The notes: generated by a model from the sequence alone, not told the origin. A stretch of 64,000 bases of DNA from Aminipila luticellarii (GCF_004103735.1 NZ_CP035281.1:2418001-2482000), one strand, 5' to 3'; shown: positions 15,682 to 24,767, numbered from the stretch's first letter. Numbers and translations are program-made.

Positions 15682-17052
15682 CTATTTCCTCATAAACACT
15701 GAAGCATCTCCGGCAAGGGGAGTCAGTTTTCCGTTTTCTGAAAAGCCCATTTTTTCAAGCCACATATCGAATTCCTTAATTGGACGAAGTCCGAATACTT
15801 CTCGCAGGGCTGCTGCTTCATGATAACCGGTGCACTGATACATCAGCATACAGTCATCGCCTTGAGGAACGCCCATGATGTAGTTGCAGCCTGCTGCAAC
15901 CAGCAGTGTGGCCAAATTTTCAATATCGTTCTGGTCGGCTTTCATATGATTGGTATAACAAGCGTCGCAGCCCATAGGAATTCCCGTCAGCTTGCCCATA
16001 AAGTGGTCTTCCAGTCCTGCACGAATGACCTGTTTGGAATCATATAAATATTCCGGTCCGATAAATCCTACAACGGTATTGACTAAGAAAGGATGATATT
16101 TTTTGGCGAAGCCGTAGCAGCGGGCTTCCATCGTTACCTGATCCCATCCGTGGTGGGCTTCTGAGGATAATTCGGAACCCTGCCCGGTCTCAAAGTACAT
16201 GACATTCGGCCCGGTGGAAGTACCCTTCTTCAGCATCATATCCCGGCCTTCATCCAGCATAGTCGCAGTCAGTCCGAAAGCTTCATTTCCTTTCTGTGAT
16301 CCGGCTATAGACTGGAACATTAAATCGATAGGAGCATTGAATTTGTCTGCTGCCTCTGTCTGGGTAGTAACGTGAGCCAAAACACAGATCTGCGTCGGAA
16401 CTTCCCATTTGTTCTTAAATTCATCGAAGCTCTTCAATATTCTGGCAACACTTTCTACTGAATCGTCTACCGGATTTAACCCGATGACTGCATCTCCGCA
16501 GCCTAAGCTTAAGCCTTCCATAACGGAAGCCATGATACCCTTTGGATCATCCGTCGTATGGTTTGGCTGAAGACGGGATGAAAAAGTTCCGGGCAGCCCA
16601 ATGGTGGTGTTGCAGTGCGCAGATACACGCATTTTTTTTGCACAGTATATCAAATCTAAGTTACTCATCAACTTGCATACTGCGGCGACGATTTCGCTGG
16701 TAATTCCTCTGGAAGCCCGGCGAATCATGGAAGAAGTCGTCTTTTCGTCCAGCAGCCATTCGCGGAATTCAGCAACTGTCATATTCTTAAAATCGTTGTA
16801 GATGGATTCATTGACCGCATCCTGAATAATTCGTGTTACTTCATCCTCCTCATACGGAACTGCCGGTGTATTTCTTATTTCTGCCAATGTGATGTGTGAC
16901 AGCACTACTTTTGCAGCAACTCTTTCTTCCGCAGATTCTGCTGCAATTCCAGCAAGCTTATCACCAGACTTTTCCTCATTTGCTTTGGCCATTACTTCCC
17001 TGAGTGATTTAAACTCATAGTTGTGTCCAAATAGCTTTGTTCTTAGTATCAT
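15682..17052 (-). CDS. eutB: EutB, ethanolamine ammonia-lyase large subunit
   Basis: 456 residues, full length for the TIM-barrel catalytic subunit. Recognisable blocks are FGHNYEFKSLREVMAKANEEKSGD-type start, GLPGTFSSRLQPNHTTDDP, IGLNPVDDSVESV, YFETGQGSELSSEAHHG and GIPMGCDACYTNHMKAD. It holds the adenosylcobalamin and substrate sites and works as an EutBC dodecamer. It is followed after 15 bp by eutC. Confidence 0.98.
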   Translation of the reverse strand: MILRTKLFGHNYEFKSLREVMAKANEEKSGDKLAGIAAESAEERVAAKVVLSHITLAEIRNTPAVPYEEDEVTRIIQDAVNESIYNDFKNMTVAEFREWLLDEKTTSSMIRRASRGITSEIVAAVCKLMSNLDLIYCAKKMRVSAHCNTTIGLPGTFSSRLQPNHTTDDPKGIMASVMEGLSLGCGDAVIGLNPVDDSVESVARILKSFDEFKNKWEVPTQICVLAHVTTQTEAADKFNAPIDLMFQSIAGSQKGNEAFGLTATMLDEGRDMMLKKGTSTGPNVMYFETGQGSELSSEAHHGWDQVTMEARCYGFAKKYHPFLVNTVVGFIGPEYLYDSKQVIRAGLEDHFMGKLTGIPMGCDACYTNHMKADQNDIENLATLLVAAGCNYIMGVPQGDDCMLMYQCTGYHEAAALREVFGLRPIKEFDMWLEKMGFSENGKLTPLAGDASVFMRK

Positions 17053-17113
17053 GCTTTTTCACCTTCTCTTTTCTTTCCTTTCCTCTTTATTGATAACTCC
17101 CTTGTGGAGTGAT

Positions 17114-18544
17114 CTACGAATTAAAAATCAATGTTTTGACCACTACCGGAAGGACATATCCCCCTCCTACCGGTTCGCCTATATCTATGTAATCCCCGGA
17201 TTTGCTCCGCACTCCGTCAATACAGATGACATCTTTTTGCTTATTTAATTTGATATGAAGTGCATTTCCAAGTGCTTTTCCTACATCAGCTTCCAGTACC
17301 ACAATGAGCGGAAATTTTTCTTTAATGGAAGCTTCCGCTCCCTCAATAATGGCTGCTGCCAGCTCCTGTATCTTATCAAATCCGTCATAAGGTGCCGCCG
17401 AAAGTGCAATAGCGACAGGTTCTTTTTTCCCTTCGTGCTGATAGATCGGAAGCTGAGCCTTTATCGCCGCACTCACAGACTGAGGGGTTTCTTCATCCAG
17501 CTTAGATAATTTGAGGACCGGAACATTTTTAATCGGTAATTGATCCCTTTGATAAAAAATCGTGCTTCCGCTGATCTCCGTCGTATGAGTTCCTGCTCCC
17601 ACCACTGTGGCCCGAATGGTCTCTTCGGAGCGATAGCATTCTACCGAATCCAGCATACCGCTTTGAGCAATAGCCGTGCCAAGCAGAATTCCGATGTCAC
17701 CGTACTTGAAAACCTCCTTGTCAGTCGGTTCGTATATATAATTGGCTACTCCGCCGGAAAACGTCAGCGCATTCACTTTAATGTCTTCCGGTAAGCCCTT
17801 CCCTTGATTGGTATACAATTTTCTATGATAGCTGGATTCTGCGTCCAGATGGAGAGAAGCTTTTAGCTCCTGAGCCATCAACCTGCATACAGCTTCCAGC
17901 ACTTGAACGTTGGCTTCATCGCCTTCACGGATTTGAATGCCGTTTGCTTGTGCCAGTTCTTGAATCTTACGGTAAATATAGCTGATTTTCCCATTTTCAA
18001 TTTTTATCAGCCGCCCTCCTATATCCAGACAAGTTACGCCCTGCAAACTTCCTTTGCGAAATACGGCAATATTAGTAGTTCCTCCGCCCACATCCAGATT
18101 GGCGACTACATTTCGGTGCTCCTCACTGAATACGTCGGTACCCGCCCCTCTTCCGGACAAGACAGATTCCAGATCCGGACCTGCGGTGGCTACGACAAAA
18201 TCCCCGGCCAGATCACTCAGGCTGTTCAGAACGATATTGGCGTTCTGCTTTCTTGCGGTTTCACCGGTTATAATGACCGCACCGGTGCTGACCTCTTCGG
18301 GCCTTATATTGGCTTTTTCGTATTCAGATCGTATGATTGCACTGACCTTTTCTCCATCTATTTCGGTATTGGAAATCAATGGGGTAAAATAAATATCACT
18401 GCAATAGATCACTTCTTTATCTACAATTTCCACCTTCGGCACCATATATCCTGCCGCTCTGTTCTCAATGGTCAGCTTGCTGAAAATCAGCTGGGTCGTG
18501 GATGTTCCTATATCGATGCCGACACTGGTTACTGATTCTTTCAA
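17114..18544 (-). CDS. eutA: EutA, ethanolamine ammonia-lyase reactivase
   Basis: 476 residues of the actin/Hsp70-like superfamily (VGIDIGTSTTQLIFSKL near the start, NLDVGGGTTNIAVF near 145, GVANYIYEPTD). It releases damaged cobalamin from EutBC in an ATP-dependent way so that fresh coenzyme can bind. The start is TTG at 18542-18544 behind GGGAGGAAAACCAC. It is the first gene after an antitermination leader (18627-18714). Confidence 0.96.
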   Translation of the reverse strand: MKESVTSVGIDIGTSTTQLIFSKLTIENRAAGYMVPKVEIVDKEVIYCSDIYFTPLISNTEIDGEKVSAIIRSEYEKANIRPEEVSTGAVIITGETARKQNANIVLNSLSDLAGDFVVATAGPDLESVLSGRGAGTDVFSEEHRNVVANLDVGGGTTNIAVFRKGSLQGVTCLDIGGRLIKIENGKISYIYRKIQELAQANGIQIREGDEANVQVLEAVCRLMAQELKASLHLDAESSYHRKLYTNQGKGLPEDIKVNALTFSGGVANYIYEPTDKEVFKYGDIGILLGTAIAQSGMLDSVECYRSEETIRATVVGAGTHTTEISGSTIFYQRDQLPIKNVPVLKLSKLDEETPQSVSAAIKAQLPIYQHEGKKEPVAIALSAAPYDGFDKIQELAAAIIEGAEASIKEKFPLIVVLEADVGKALGNALHIKLNKQKDVICIDGVRSKSGDYIDIGEPVGGGYVLPVVVKTLIFNS

Positions 18545-18626
18545 GTGGTTTTCCTCCCCTCTGCTTAACTGGAAAATTTCTGACAGCTAGAGCTGCTGAA
18601 ATTGCTGTAAATCTGTGATAAGTTTT

Positions 18627-18679
18627 AAAAAAAAACGCAGCTTAGACACAGATAAAAACTATCTGCACCTAAGCTGCGT
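18627..18679 (-). terminator. Intrinsic terminator between eutW and eutA
   Basis: An 11-bp perfect outer stem (ACGCAGCTTAG at 18635-18645 with CTAAGCTGCGT at 18669-18679) continues inward through CAGATA/TATCTG and is followed on the minus strand by at least eight T. The 18669-18679 arm is also needed for hairpin P2 of the adjacent antitermination element, so the two folds exclude each other. Confidence 0.9.
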
Positions 18680-18714
18680 CGCTTAGCATAAGGATAATGC
18701 TACGTCACATTATC
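18669..18714 (-). promoter_or_regulatory. Tandem hexaloop hairpins: likely EutV (ANTAR) target before eutA
   Basis: On the minus strand, hairpin P1 (18693-18714, stem GATAATGT/GCATTATC) has the 6-nt loop GACGTA. Six nt later P2 (18669-18686, stem CTAAGC/GCTTAG) has the loop GACGCA. P2 shares its 3' part with the terminator. Two hexaloop hairpins, the second overlapping a terminator, is the architecture reported for ANTAR proteins such as EutV. The reported loop rule is A at position 1 and G at 4; here position 4 is G but position 1 is G. P1 overlaps the eutW stop codon. Confidence 0.75.
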
Positions 18715-20139
18715 GATTGTATTCATTATTTTATTTTTAAAATCAAAAGCGATTTTAGTTCCGGAATCACTGGAGCATACATTGATGGTTCCTTTTAATT
18801 TATCCTTTACAATGGAAAAAACAATGCTTAACCCTAAGCTGTTTTCTTTTATGGTATTAATATCAAATCCCTTTCCATTGTCTGAGACCGAAATATGACA
18901 TTGCCTGCCCTGCTTCTCGATCTCAATCTCTATCCTTCCGTTCTTTCTGCCATCATCGAAGGCGTACTGTAAAGAGTTGTGCAGCAATTCGCTCACGATA
19001 AGTGCCACGGAGGTGGAGATTTCCGAATCGACTTCAAACCCCCTGCCTTTAATGCCCACGGTAATATCCGCAGCTGGTTTAAGAAAGTAACGAAGGGTGT
19101 TGTCCTTGATATTTTCCAGGACATCCCGAATATTGACCTGATCTACGCCCTCTTTCGACAGCAGTTCATGGGTGCTTGCAATGGCCAATATACGGTTCAT
19201 GCTTTCATCCAAAACCTTTTTTGCTTCCAAGCTCTTTGTTCTCCGCCCCTGCAAGCGAAGCAGGCTTGCAATGGTCTGTAAACTATTTTTGACCCTGTGA
19301 TGCATCTCTTTTACTGCTACGGATTTTAGAATTAATTCTTTTTCCTTTTCCCGAATATGCGTAATATCCCGTATCATGACGGCAAAATCCACATTATTGT
19401 TCTTTAGTGAAATCTGTTTCACCATCAAAGTCAATCCGGCAGTGTTCACCTCAATGCCGGAATAGTTCGCATCCTGATCGAACCATTCCAAATTAGAACC
19501 GTGCAGGGCGATATAGAGATAAGACTGTCCTAAAATATCCGCCGTATATCCAAGCCTTTGATATAAATTGCGGGCAATTTTATTTCTGTAGCTTACATAT
19601 CCCTCCGTATTCACCAGAATGACAGCTTCATCAATGCAGTCCGCAAGCCATGAGCTTTCATCATCCAATCGGGTAAGCACATTGGCGAGCTTCGCATAGC
19701 TCTGGTCGGTAAAACGGATACGGTCATGCATTTCATTGTTTTCATCCGCATTTTTCTCTTCAATCAATACGGCAATCATGTGCTCTTCATACCATATAGG
19801 TTCTACAGTCTGTATCACATTTGCATACTCCTGTGTCACCGCTTTCATTTGTTTCGTCGGCAGCCCCAGTTTAAAAGATCGGGCAACAGCCGGTTCATTC
19901 TGCGGTTCTGCCAAAAGCCCCACCACCGTTTTTTTATAGGAGGACGGTACATTTTGAGGCTTTGCCTCCGCTACTACAATAGCGGTGGTTTCGTCGGTAG
20001 TCAGGCAGTCTATGAAGAAGTCTGCATCCTCCAGATCCGCCATGGTCTGGAGTCCTACCCCTATTTTCTGAATGGTCTCAATTTCCTGATTCGTTAAGTT
20101 TGTATAATGTTTGCATAATATTTCTATAGTATCCGGCAT
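18700..20139 (-). CDS. eutW: EutW, sensor histidine kinase
   Basis: 479 residues, no clear membrane segment, so cytoplasmic. An N-terminal sensory region (about 1-150) is followed by a PAS-like domain (about 160-265), a HisKA_2 dimerisation box with EMHHRVKNSLQ (phospho-histidine H280 or H281) and an HATPase domain (VSELLHNSLQYAF, ISVSDNGKGFD). It senses ethanolamine, and possibly adenosylcobalamin status, and phosphorylates EutV, whose gene lies 16 bp upstream. Confidence 0.95.
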   Translation of the reverse strand: MPDTIEILCKHYTNLTNQEIETIQKIGVGLQTMADLEDADFFIDCLTTDETTAIVVAEAKPQNVPSSYKKTVVGLLAEPQNEPAVARSFKLGLPTKQMKAVTQEYANVIQTVEPIWYEEHMIAVLIEEKNADENNEMHDRIRFTDQSYAKLANVLTRLDDESSWLADCIDEAVILVNTEGYVSYRNKIARNLYQRLGYTADILGQSYLYIALHGSNLEWFDQDANYSGIEVNTAGLTLMVKQISLKNNNVDFAVMIRDITHIREKEKELILKSVAVKEMHHRVKNSLQTIASLLRLQGRRTKSLEAKKVLDESMNRILAIASTHELLSKEGVDQVNIRDVLENIKDNTLRYFLKPAADITVGIKGRGFEVDSEISTSVALIVSELLHNSLQYAFDDGRKNGRIEIEIEKQGRQCHISVSDNGKGFDINTIKENSLGLSIVFSIVKDKLKGTINVCSSDSGTKIAFDFKNKIMNTIDNVT

Positions 20140-20155
20140 TTTACCCTCAATTCCC

Positions 20156-20737
20156 TTAAGTCAATATAATTTCCGCTATGCGCTTCATGGAAACCTTCTT
20201 TTCCTTGCTCAGCATTTTTATGTATTCATATGCCTCGTTTTCAGTCAGTCTCATGGATACCATTAACTGTCCTTTGGCCTTTTCAATAATCGTGCGGTTC
20301 TCCAAACGTTCTGTAATGATGTCGAACTGTTTCTTGATCTGCTGAATTTCTCTGCTTCTGGCCAGTGCGATTTCTATATTGGGTACTAAAGCCTTTTCAT
20401 CAATAGGCTTCACGATATACCCGGAAACACCCATTTTGGCAGCACGATTAATGAACTCCTCGTCGCTGTATGCAGTGAGCAATATCACGGTTCCTACCGT
20501 TTTTTCTTCCGTTATGACCTTCGCCGCTGACAGTCCATCCAGTAAAGGCATCTTGATGTCTAAAATGGCTAAGTCCGGTTTGATTTTCTTACAAACTTCA
20601 ATCGCATCAAAACCTTCTGATGCTTCTCCGACAACACTGTACCCGGCGGTTACCAGCATTTCTTTTAAATCCATTCTGGTAATCGGCTCATCTTCGGCGA
20701 TGACAACCCGGATTTCTTTTCTTTCCTTTTCCTTCAT
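20156..20737 (-). CDS. eutV: EutV, ANTAR-domain response regulator
   Basis: 193 residues: receiver domain (1-125, acidic pocket EDEP at 15-18, phospho-acceptor D60 in LAILDIKMP, Lys110) and a C-terminal ANTAR RNA-binding domain (about 137-193, IEKAKGQLM..L.ENEAYEYIKMLS). Phosphorylated EutV binds paired hairpins in eut leaders and prevents terminator formation. Two candidate targets are in this window, before eutS and before eutA. Confidence 0.96.
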   Translation of the reverse strand: MKEKERKEIRVVIAEDEPITRMDLKEMLVTAGYSVVGEASEGFDAIEVCKKIKPDLAILDIKMPLLDGLSAAKVITEEKTVGTVILLTAYSDEEFINRAAKMGVSGYIVKPIDEKALVPNIEIALARSREIQQIKKQFDIITERLENRTIIEKAKGQLMVSMRLTENEAYEYIKMLSKEKKVSMKRIAEIILT

Positions 20738-20792
20738 GCGTAACTCCTAGCATTTGCCGCTGTACGTTCAACGGCGTTTTTGTCCGCTTCCA

Positions 20793-21137
20793 CTATGATC
20801 TGCTGATCTCCGCTTTTGCAAATCCCATTTTATCACAGAGCATGCCCATGACATCTCGGATTCCTGCTTCCACGGCGGCAACATCGCCCAATATGACCAG
20901 CGACCCGTTGAAACGATCCACAAAACCAATCGAAATATTGGCAGCCTTTGATGCAACATCCGCTGCAATCATAGCGCCCTCACTTGGAGTAATAGTTAAT
21001 ATACCAATGGCTCCTTCGTCTTGAAGCATCCCCAGCTTGGGATATAAGTCCTTGATGGGGTTTGCAATGATATGAGCCAAAGTGACCTGTTTACCCGGAA
21101 CAAATTCCTGTATAATGCGCTGCTTGCTTTCCTCCAA
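20793..21137 (-). CDS. eutS: EutS hexameric BMC-H shell protein
   Basis: About 114 residues of the circularly permuted BMC family, with [20 protein letters not shown] at the start and [19 protein letters not shown] in the core; the family's bent hexamers may form shell edges. The chosen start is TTG at 21135-21137, 7 nt after GGAAG, because it aligns with the known start of EutS (M-DKERIIQEF); an ATG at 21158-21160 would add eight residues. Confidence 0.93.
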   Translation of the reverse strand: MEESKQRIIQEFVPGKQVTLAHIIANPIKDLYPKLGMLQDEGAIGILTITPSEGAMIAADVASKAANISIGFVDRFNGSLVILGDVAAVEAGIRDVMGMLCDKMGFAKAEISRS

Positions 21138-21192
21138 TGCCTCACTTCCTTTCAGCATTGTTTTTAATGCTACCTTAGATACATGATTCGAC

Positions 21193-21227
21193 AAAAAAAG
21201 CACCCAAACAAAATATGTCCAGGCGCT
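21193..21227 (-). terminator. Leader terminator upstream of eutS
   Basis: A 12-bp stem with G-T pairs (21199-21210 with 21216-21227) around a 5-nt loop, followed on the minus strand by seven T. It lies between the eutS promoter and the gene, so it attenuates eutS unless prevented. Confidence 0.85.
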
Positions 21228-21276
21228 GCTTCGCAATCCTTTTGTTTCCGAGCCCTACACTACGCCGCACAGTGCT
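21221..21276 (-). promoter_or_regulatory. Tandem hexaloop hairpins: likely EutV target before eutS
   Basis: P1 (21251-21276) is AGCACTGTGC-[GGCGTA]-GTGTAGGGCT, nine of ten pairs formed, three of them G-T. P2 (about 21221-21240) has loop GAAGCA closed by GC/GC and, after a small internal loop, AGG/CCT; it overlaps the 5' arm of the terminator. Loops match those before eutA in having G1, G4 and A6. P2 is the weaker fold. Confidence 0.6.
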
Positions 21277-21294
21277 CCTTTAAATTATATGAAT

Positions 21295-21323
21295 ATAGTA
21301 CCTAAGTTCATTGGATTTGTCAA
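21295..21323 (-). promoter_or_regulatory. Sigma-A promoter of the eutS leader
   Basis: Minus strand TTGACA (21318-21323), 17-nt spacer, TACTAT (21295-21300). The transcript would start about 20 nt before hairpin P1 of the leader. Confidence 0.85.
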
Positions 21324-21391
21324 TACAATTATTTGATTTTTCTATCAATTTATTTTTGCTCATACGCATATATCCGTTGAAAAATCCCAAT

Positions 21392-21841
21392 TTATAGCTC
21401 TTGAATCCAGTTATTTAATTCTTTCACACCCTGTCCGGTGACACTGCTCACCGGAAAACAGATGGCCGCTCCTGCATTTTTTAAATAGAGGTCTGCTCGT
21501 TTCATCTGCTCTTCATTGGCTATGTCTATTTTTGTCACAATTCCTATGACAGGTTTCCCGCAAAACATAAATCCAAACCCCGGTGCAAACATGGTGCCTT
21601 CTTCAACGGCCGACTGAACCAAGGCAATCACATCTACATCTGCCGCCGTTACGGACAGTGCTCCGTAAAATCCCCTCTGCTCCAGATATTCTCCGGGAGT
21701 ATCGATAAATCGATCGTTTATCACTTGTACCGTCTGTGTTTTATGATAGCTCAGCTGCTGATCGGTCATACATTGGGTCAGAGTAGTCTTTCCCGCTTGG
21801 GATTTACCCACCAGTATGATACGCTGCTTCTTGTCCTTCAC
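21392..21841 (-). CDS. eutP: EutP/PduV-family small GTPase
   Basis: 149 residues: P-loop LVGKSQAGKTTL (10-21), DTPGEYLE and the TKID specificity motif. EutP is reported to act as an acetate kinase or a GTPase linked with the compartment; its role is not settled. GTG start at 21839-21841 behind GGAGGGAAATAA. It has its own transcription unit, separated from eutS by the eutS promoter. Confidence 0.92.
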   Translation of the reverse strand: MKDKKQRIILVGKSQAGKTTLTQCMTDQQLSYHKTQTVQVINDRFIDTPGEYLEQRGFYGALSVTAADVDVIALVQSAVEEGTMFAPGFGFMFCGKPVIGIVTKIDIANEEQMKRADLYLKNAGAAICFPVSSVTGQGVKELNNWIQEL

Positions 21842-21964
21842 TTATTTCCCTCCAACATATCCTGCTCTCTCTTATATCTCATTCAATAGAGTTTATTGTA
21901 TCATACGGATTCTTTTTGTGCGATTATTTATTTGCACTTTTATCTATATATGCATGCTTGGCAT

Positions 21965-22011
21965 AAAAAAGAAGTCCAAAATAAATTCTAGATAAATTTC
22001 TTGGACTTCTT
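21965..22011 (-). terminator. Terminator of the flavoprotein reductase gene
   Basis: An 11-bp perfect stem (AAGAAGTCCAA with TTGGACTTCTT) with T6 on the minus strand, directly after the reductase stop. A TATGATACAAT-type extended -10 near 21898-21908 beyond it probably serves eutP. Confidence 0.85.
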
Positions 22012-22025
22012 CCTATCATTCTATG

Positions 22026-22586
22026 CTATTTATGTTCCTGAATAAATGTCAGAAACGATTCCGCCTGCTTTTCAAGATATGGTGCGCTTGCCGTAAGCTG
22101 CAATTTACCTTGTGCATCCAGCTGCTGCATGGCATTTGGTACGGTCAGCCTCGGTGCATTCATAACATCCATGTTTAAAAAACTGATCAGCGTAACTAAA
22201 TGATCCTGCGCGATGCCTGTCCCCGACATCCCCGGAGAAATTCCGCTGATAGCTGCCGGCTTGCCTGCAAGAAGCGGCGGTTCACTCTCACTGATTGGGC
22301 GGGAAAGCCAGTCTATCAGATTTTTTAACACACCCGGGAAAAAGTGATTATACTCCGGTGTAAAGAACCAGATTCCATCTGCCGCTTTTACTTTCTCACG
22401 CGCTTTTTTAACCGCTATGGGTGCCGGAAATTCATTATCTTGATTCATCATCGGTACATCTGCAAAATCCAGTATTTCAAACTCTGCCTTATCACCGATT
22501 GCCGCCTGCGCTGCCATAGCCAGCTGACGGTTAAAGGACTCCTTACGAAGAGAACCTACAATTGCCAATATCTTTGTTTTTTCCAT
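22026..22586 (-). CDS. NAD(P)H-dependent FMN reductase
   Basis: 186 residues of the flavodoxin-like NADPH-dependent FMN reductase family: IVGSLRKESFNRQLA at the start (FMN phosphate loop), TPEYNHFFPGVLKNLIDWLSRP and SGISPGMSGTGIAQDHL. It reduces FMN, quinones or azo compounds. Single gene with its own terminator; no visible link to eut. Confidence 0.92.
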   Translation of the reverse strand: MEKTKILAIVGSLRKESFNRQLAMAAQAAIGDKAEFEILDFADVPMMNQDNEFPAPIAVKKAREKVKAADGIWFFTPEYNHFFPGVLKNLIDWLSRPISESEPPLLAGKPAAISGISPGMSGTGIAQDHLVTLISFLNMDVMNAPRLTVPNAMQQLDAQGKLQLTASAPYLEKQAESFLTFIQEHK

Positions 22587-22772
22587 ATTTTGTCACCTCG
22601 CATATACTATGTTTTCTACTCGTTTAACCAACTGCCTTTTCATTCATTATATGTGTAATGCCGCAGATGTCAATACGTTTTAAAAGTAAAATACAAATTA
22701 AAACCTCTCCGGTAGCTTAATAATCATTGATAATTATTAAAACTTTTCATACATTAAAACGAGGTGATCTTC

Positions 22773-22970
22773 ATGAATTCATGTGAACTGGTATCCGCTA
22801 TAACGGCTCTTGCCATACTAATTGCAAATCAAACACCCGATGACGGGGAATTAGTTCTATTGGCTTCATCGCTGAACCAGCTGGGCGACACGTTAGCTAC
22901 CATAGCCGCACAGCGTGAATTGCAGGAAAATCAAAGTGCACCTTTGGAAAACTCTGCTCCAACAGAATAA
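22773..22970 (+). CDS. DUF6774-type small protein
   Basis: 65 residues, MNSCELVSAITALAILIANQTPD.. ELVLLASSLNQLGDTLATIAAQRE, a small family of Clostridia with unknown function. ATG at 22773 follows GAGGTGATCTTC; the in-frame GTG at 22764 falls inside that ribosome site. It is the only plus-strand gene in this area. Confidence 0.75.
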   Translation: MNSCELVSAITALAILIANQTPDDGELVLLASSLNQLGDTLATIAAQRELQENQSAPLENSAPTE

Positions 22971-23008
22971 AAGCAAGTACTCACTTCAATAAATCCCAAA
23001 ATGAAAAT

Positions 23009-23788
23009 TTATTTCCCTGTCAGTTCAACGCCCCGGAAGAACTCCATGGCCAGATGCAGGGAGTGACCATGCACAATCTCATCAGGTGTATGCTCCGGCC
23101 AGTAGACAGCCGTCTTTGCTTGAAAACCGTCTGCGGTAGGCTTGAACTGGTGATATGGGCTGTTGACCGCAGTCACCCCATCCGCCAGAAAAGCCTTTCC
23201 GGCCATAGCCATAGGGAAGCTTGGATCTTTATCTCCCTGAATCTGAGCACCCAAAGCAGAAATGTCCACTACCTCTACCTTGACTAGAGTAGGTGTTCCA
23301 TACATGCCGAAAGGCTCGATTCCCAGCAGTTCGCCGTCATCAAAGGAAACATGGCAAATGAAGTGCTCGGGATGAGCCGCAAGGCCAACCCGGTCGTCCT
23401 CCTGCATGGCCTTCATAACACCCATAAACTCTTGCAGTGATCTGCCAGTTACCGACATGTTGCAGTGGGAAACCCTCATAGGTTTCTCCTGTGAGAAGCT
23501 CAGCTTTTTCCACATGGCATCGGACAGCTTAAAAGCATCTTTATACAGCTCAATAATTTTTTCCCCTTTGTACTGCAAGCGGGTCTCGATGGAAACCTCC
23601 CACGCCTTTTCCAGGGTCAGATAGTCGATTTCATCGTCAGATAAAGTCTTACCATCCTCTTTGATCTCCACTCCATGACGTCTCAACTGATGCAGCATAT
23701 GGAGATTACGCTCGTATTCCAGCCGCTCCAGCTGAGGTTTTGTCCAAACCTCGCCGTCTACTGTAAAGGTATATTTTATTTCAGACAT
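23009..23788 (-). CDS. Uncharacterised protein in operon with an alpha/beta hydrolase
   Basis: 259 residues, no signal peptide or membrane segment. An N-terminal charged helical part (MSEIKYTFTVDGEVWTKPQLERLEYERNL split as seen at 1-29) precedes a mixed alpha/beta body with HCNMSVTGRS, HFICHVSFDDGELLGIEPFG and HGHSLHLAMEFFRG near the end. I do not recognise the family. ATG at 23786-23788 follows GGGAGGAATTACT. It starts 22 bp after the hydrolase gene and probably works on the same, unknown, substrate. Confidence 0.75.
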   Translation of the reverse strand: MSEIKYTFTVDGEVWTKPQLERLEYERNLHMLHQLRRHGVEIKEDGKTLSDDEIDYLTLEKAWEVSIETRLQYKGEKIIELYKDAFKLSDAMWKKLSFSQEKPMRVSHCNMSVTGRSLQEFMGVMKAMQEDDRVGLAAHPEHFICHVSFDDGELLGIEPFGMYGTPTLVKVEVVDISALGAQIQGDKDPSFPMAMAGKAFLADGVTAVNSPYHQFKPTADGFQAKTAVYWPEHTPDEIVHGHSLHLAMEFFRGVELTGK

Positions 23789-23810
23789 AGTAATTCCTCC
23801 CACAATATAA

Positions 23811-24662
23811 TTAATAATTCTTTCTGCTTTCATCAATAAAGAAAGAGGCTTCACTGGCCATGCGATCAGGACAATCCATTTCCATCAGGTGGCGTTCACC
23901 TTGAAGCAGGACGGTCTTCGCTCTAGGAATGATCTGTATGGCTTTCAGGTTGCTGTCGTAATAGTCGTGGAACAGAATATCCTCTGTACCAAATACAAAC
24001 AACACCGGTGTTTTAATACTTTTCATATCCCGTTCGCAATCCTCCAAAGAATCCCAGATCAATTCCGGCGTGTCGCCGTATTTCCCTGATTCAAGCTCCG
24101 GTGCACCGACCTCCGGTCCGCCTGCGGCGGATGCGCCCAGAGACTGAACCTCGGCGATTTTCAACGGAATATTTTCCTGTTTTCTCAGGGTGCGTTTCAG
24201 CATCCCCATGGGGCCTTCTTTCTTGGGAATCTCAATCCACTGCTGGCTGTTTCTCGGGCAGAGATGGGGAGCCATATAAAAGCTGCAGAAGGTATCCAGC
24301 ATTTCAGGATGCTCTTTGATCATATACCAACCGGGGATGGTACCATGGCACTTGCCCACATAGTGGAATTTTTGAATCCCCATTGCCTTGGCGAACTCAA
24401 ACATTTCCTTTCCCCACTGGCGACCCCAGTTCACGCTGCCATCAGCGTTGAGCTCCGTGCCCTCGCCGCCTGTACGCATCACCACGCCGTAAACATGATA
24501 CCTCTTTGCAAGCTCCTCCAAAACGGGAGTAAAGGTATGAAAATACAGCGCTCCCGATAAAACCACTTCGCTGTTCTCTTCTCCGAACTCGCAGTAGGTC
24601 AACTCAAGCCCGTTGTCCAGAACGATGGATTTTCCGTTTTTTGATACCTTGTTTGCTTCCAT
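23811..24662 (-). CDS. Alpha/beta hydrolase with cysteine nucleophile
   Basis: 283 residues of the alpha/beta-hydrolase fold. The nucleophile elbow reads VGKCHGT, so the nucleophile would be Cys instead of Ser. The acid is probably the Asp in VFGTEDILF and the base the His in LQGERHLMEMD. Cysteine at this place occurs in dienelactone-hydrolase-like enzymes. Divergent from a TetR-family gene 220 bp away, which likely controls it. The ATG at 24660-24662 is better spaced from GGAAG than the one at 24668. Confidence 0.85.
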   Translation of the reverse strand: MEANKVSKNGKSIVLDNGLELTYCEFGEENSEVVLSGALYFHTFTPVLEELAKRYHVYGVVMRTGGEGTELNADGSVNWGRQWGKEMFEFAKAMGIQKFHYVGKCHGTIPGWYMIKEHPEMLDTFCSFYMAPHLCPRNSQQWIEIPKKEGPMGMLKRTLRKQENIPLKIAEVQSLGASAAGGPEVGAPELESGKYGDTPELIWDSLEDCERDMKSIKTPVLFVFGTEDILFHDYYDSNLKAIQIIPRAKTVLLQGERHLMEMDCPDRMASEASFFIDESRKNY

Positions 24663-24767
24663 AATCATATCTTCCTTTCATATGCCAAAACTGCATACAT
24701 TTACACTTTTGTTCATTAGCTTATCCTTATGAGCCCATTTTATCAAATTTCTTCTAATGTTCCATGG

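Noticed and set aside
18545-18626. Cobalamin riboswitch before eutA
   Set aside because: The leader is too short and lacks the B12-box; the hairpin/terminator element explains it.
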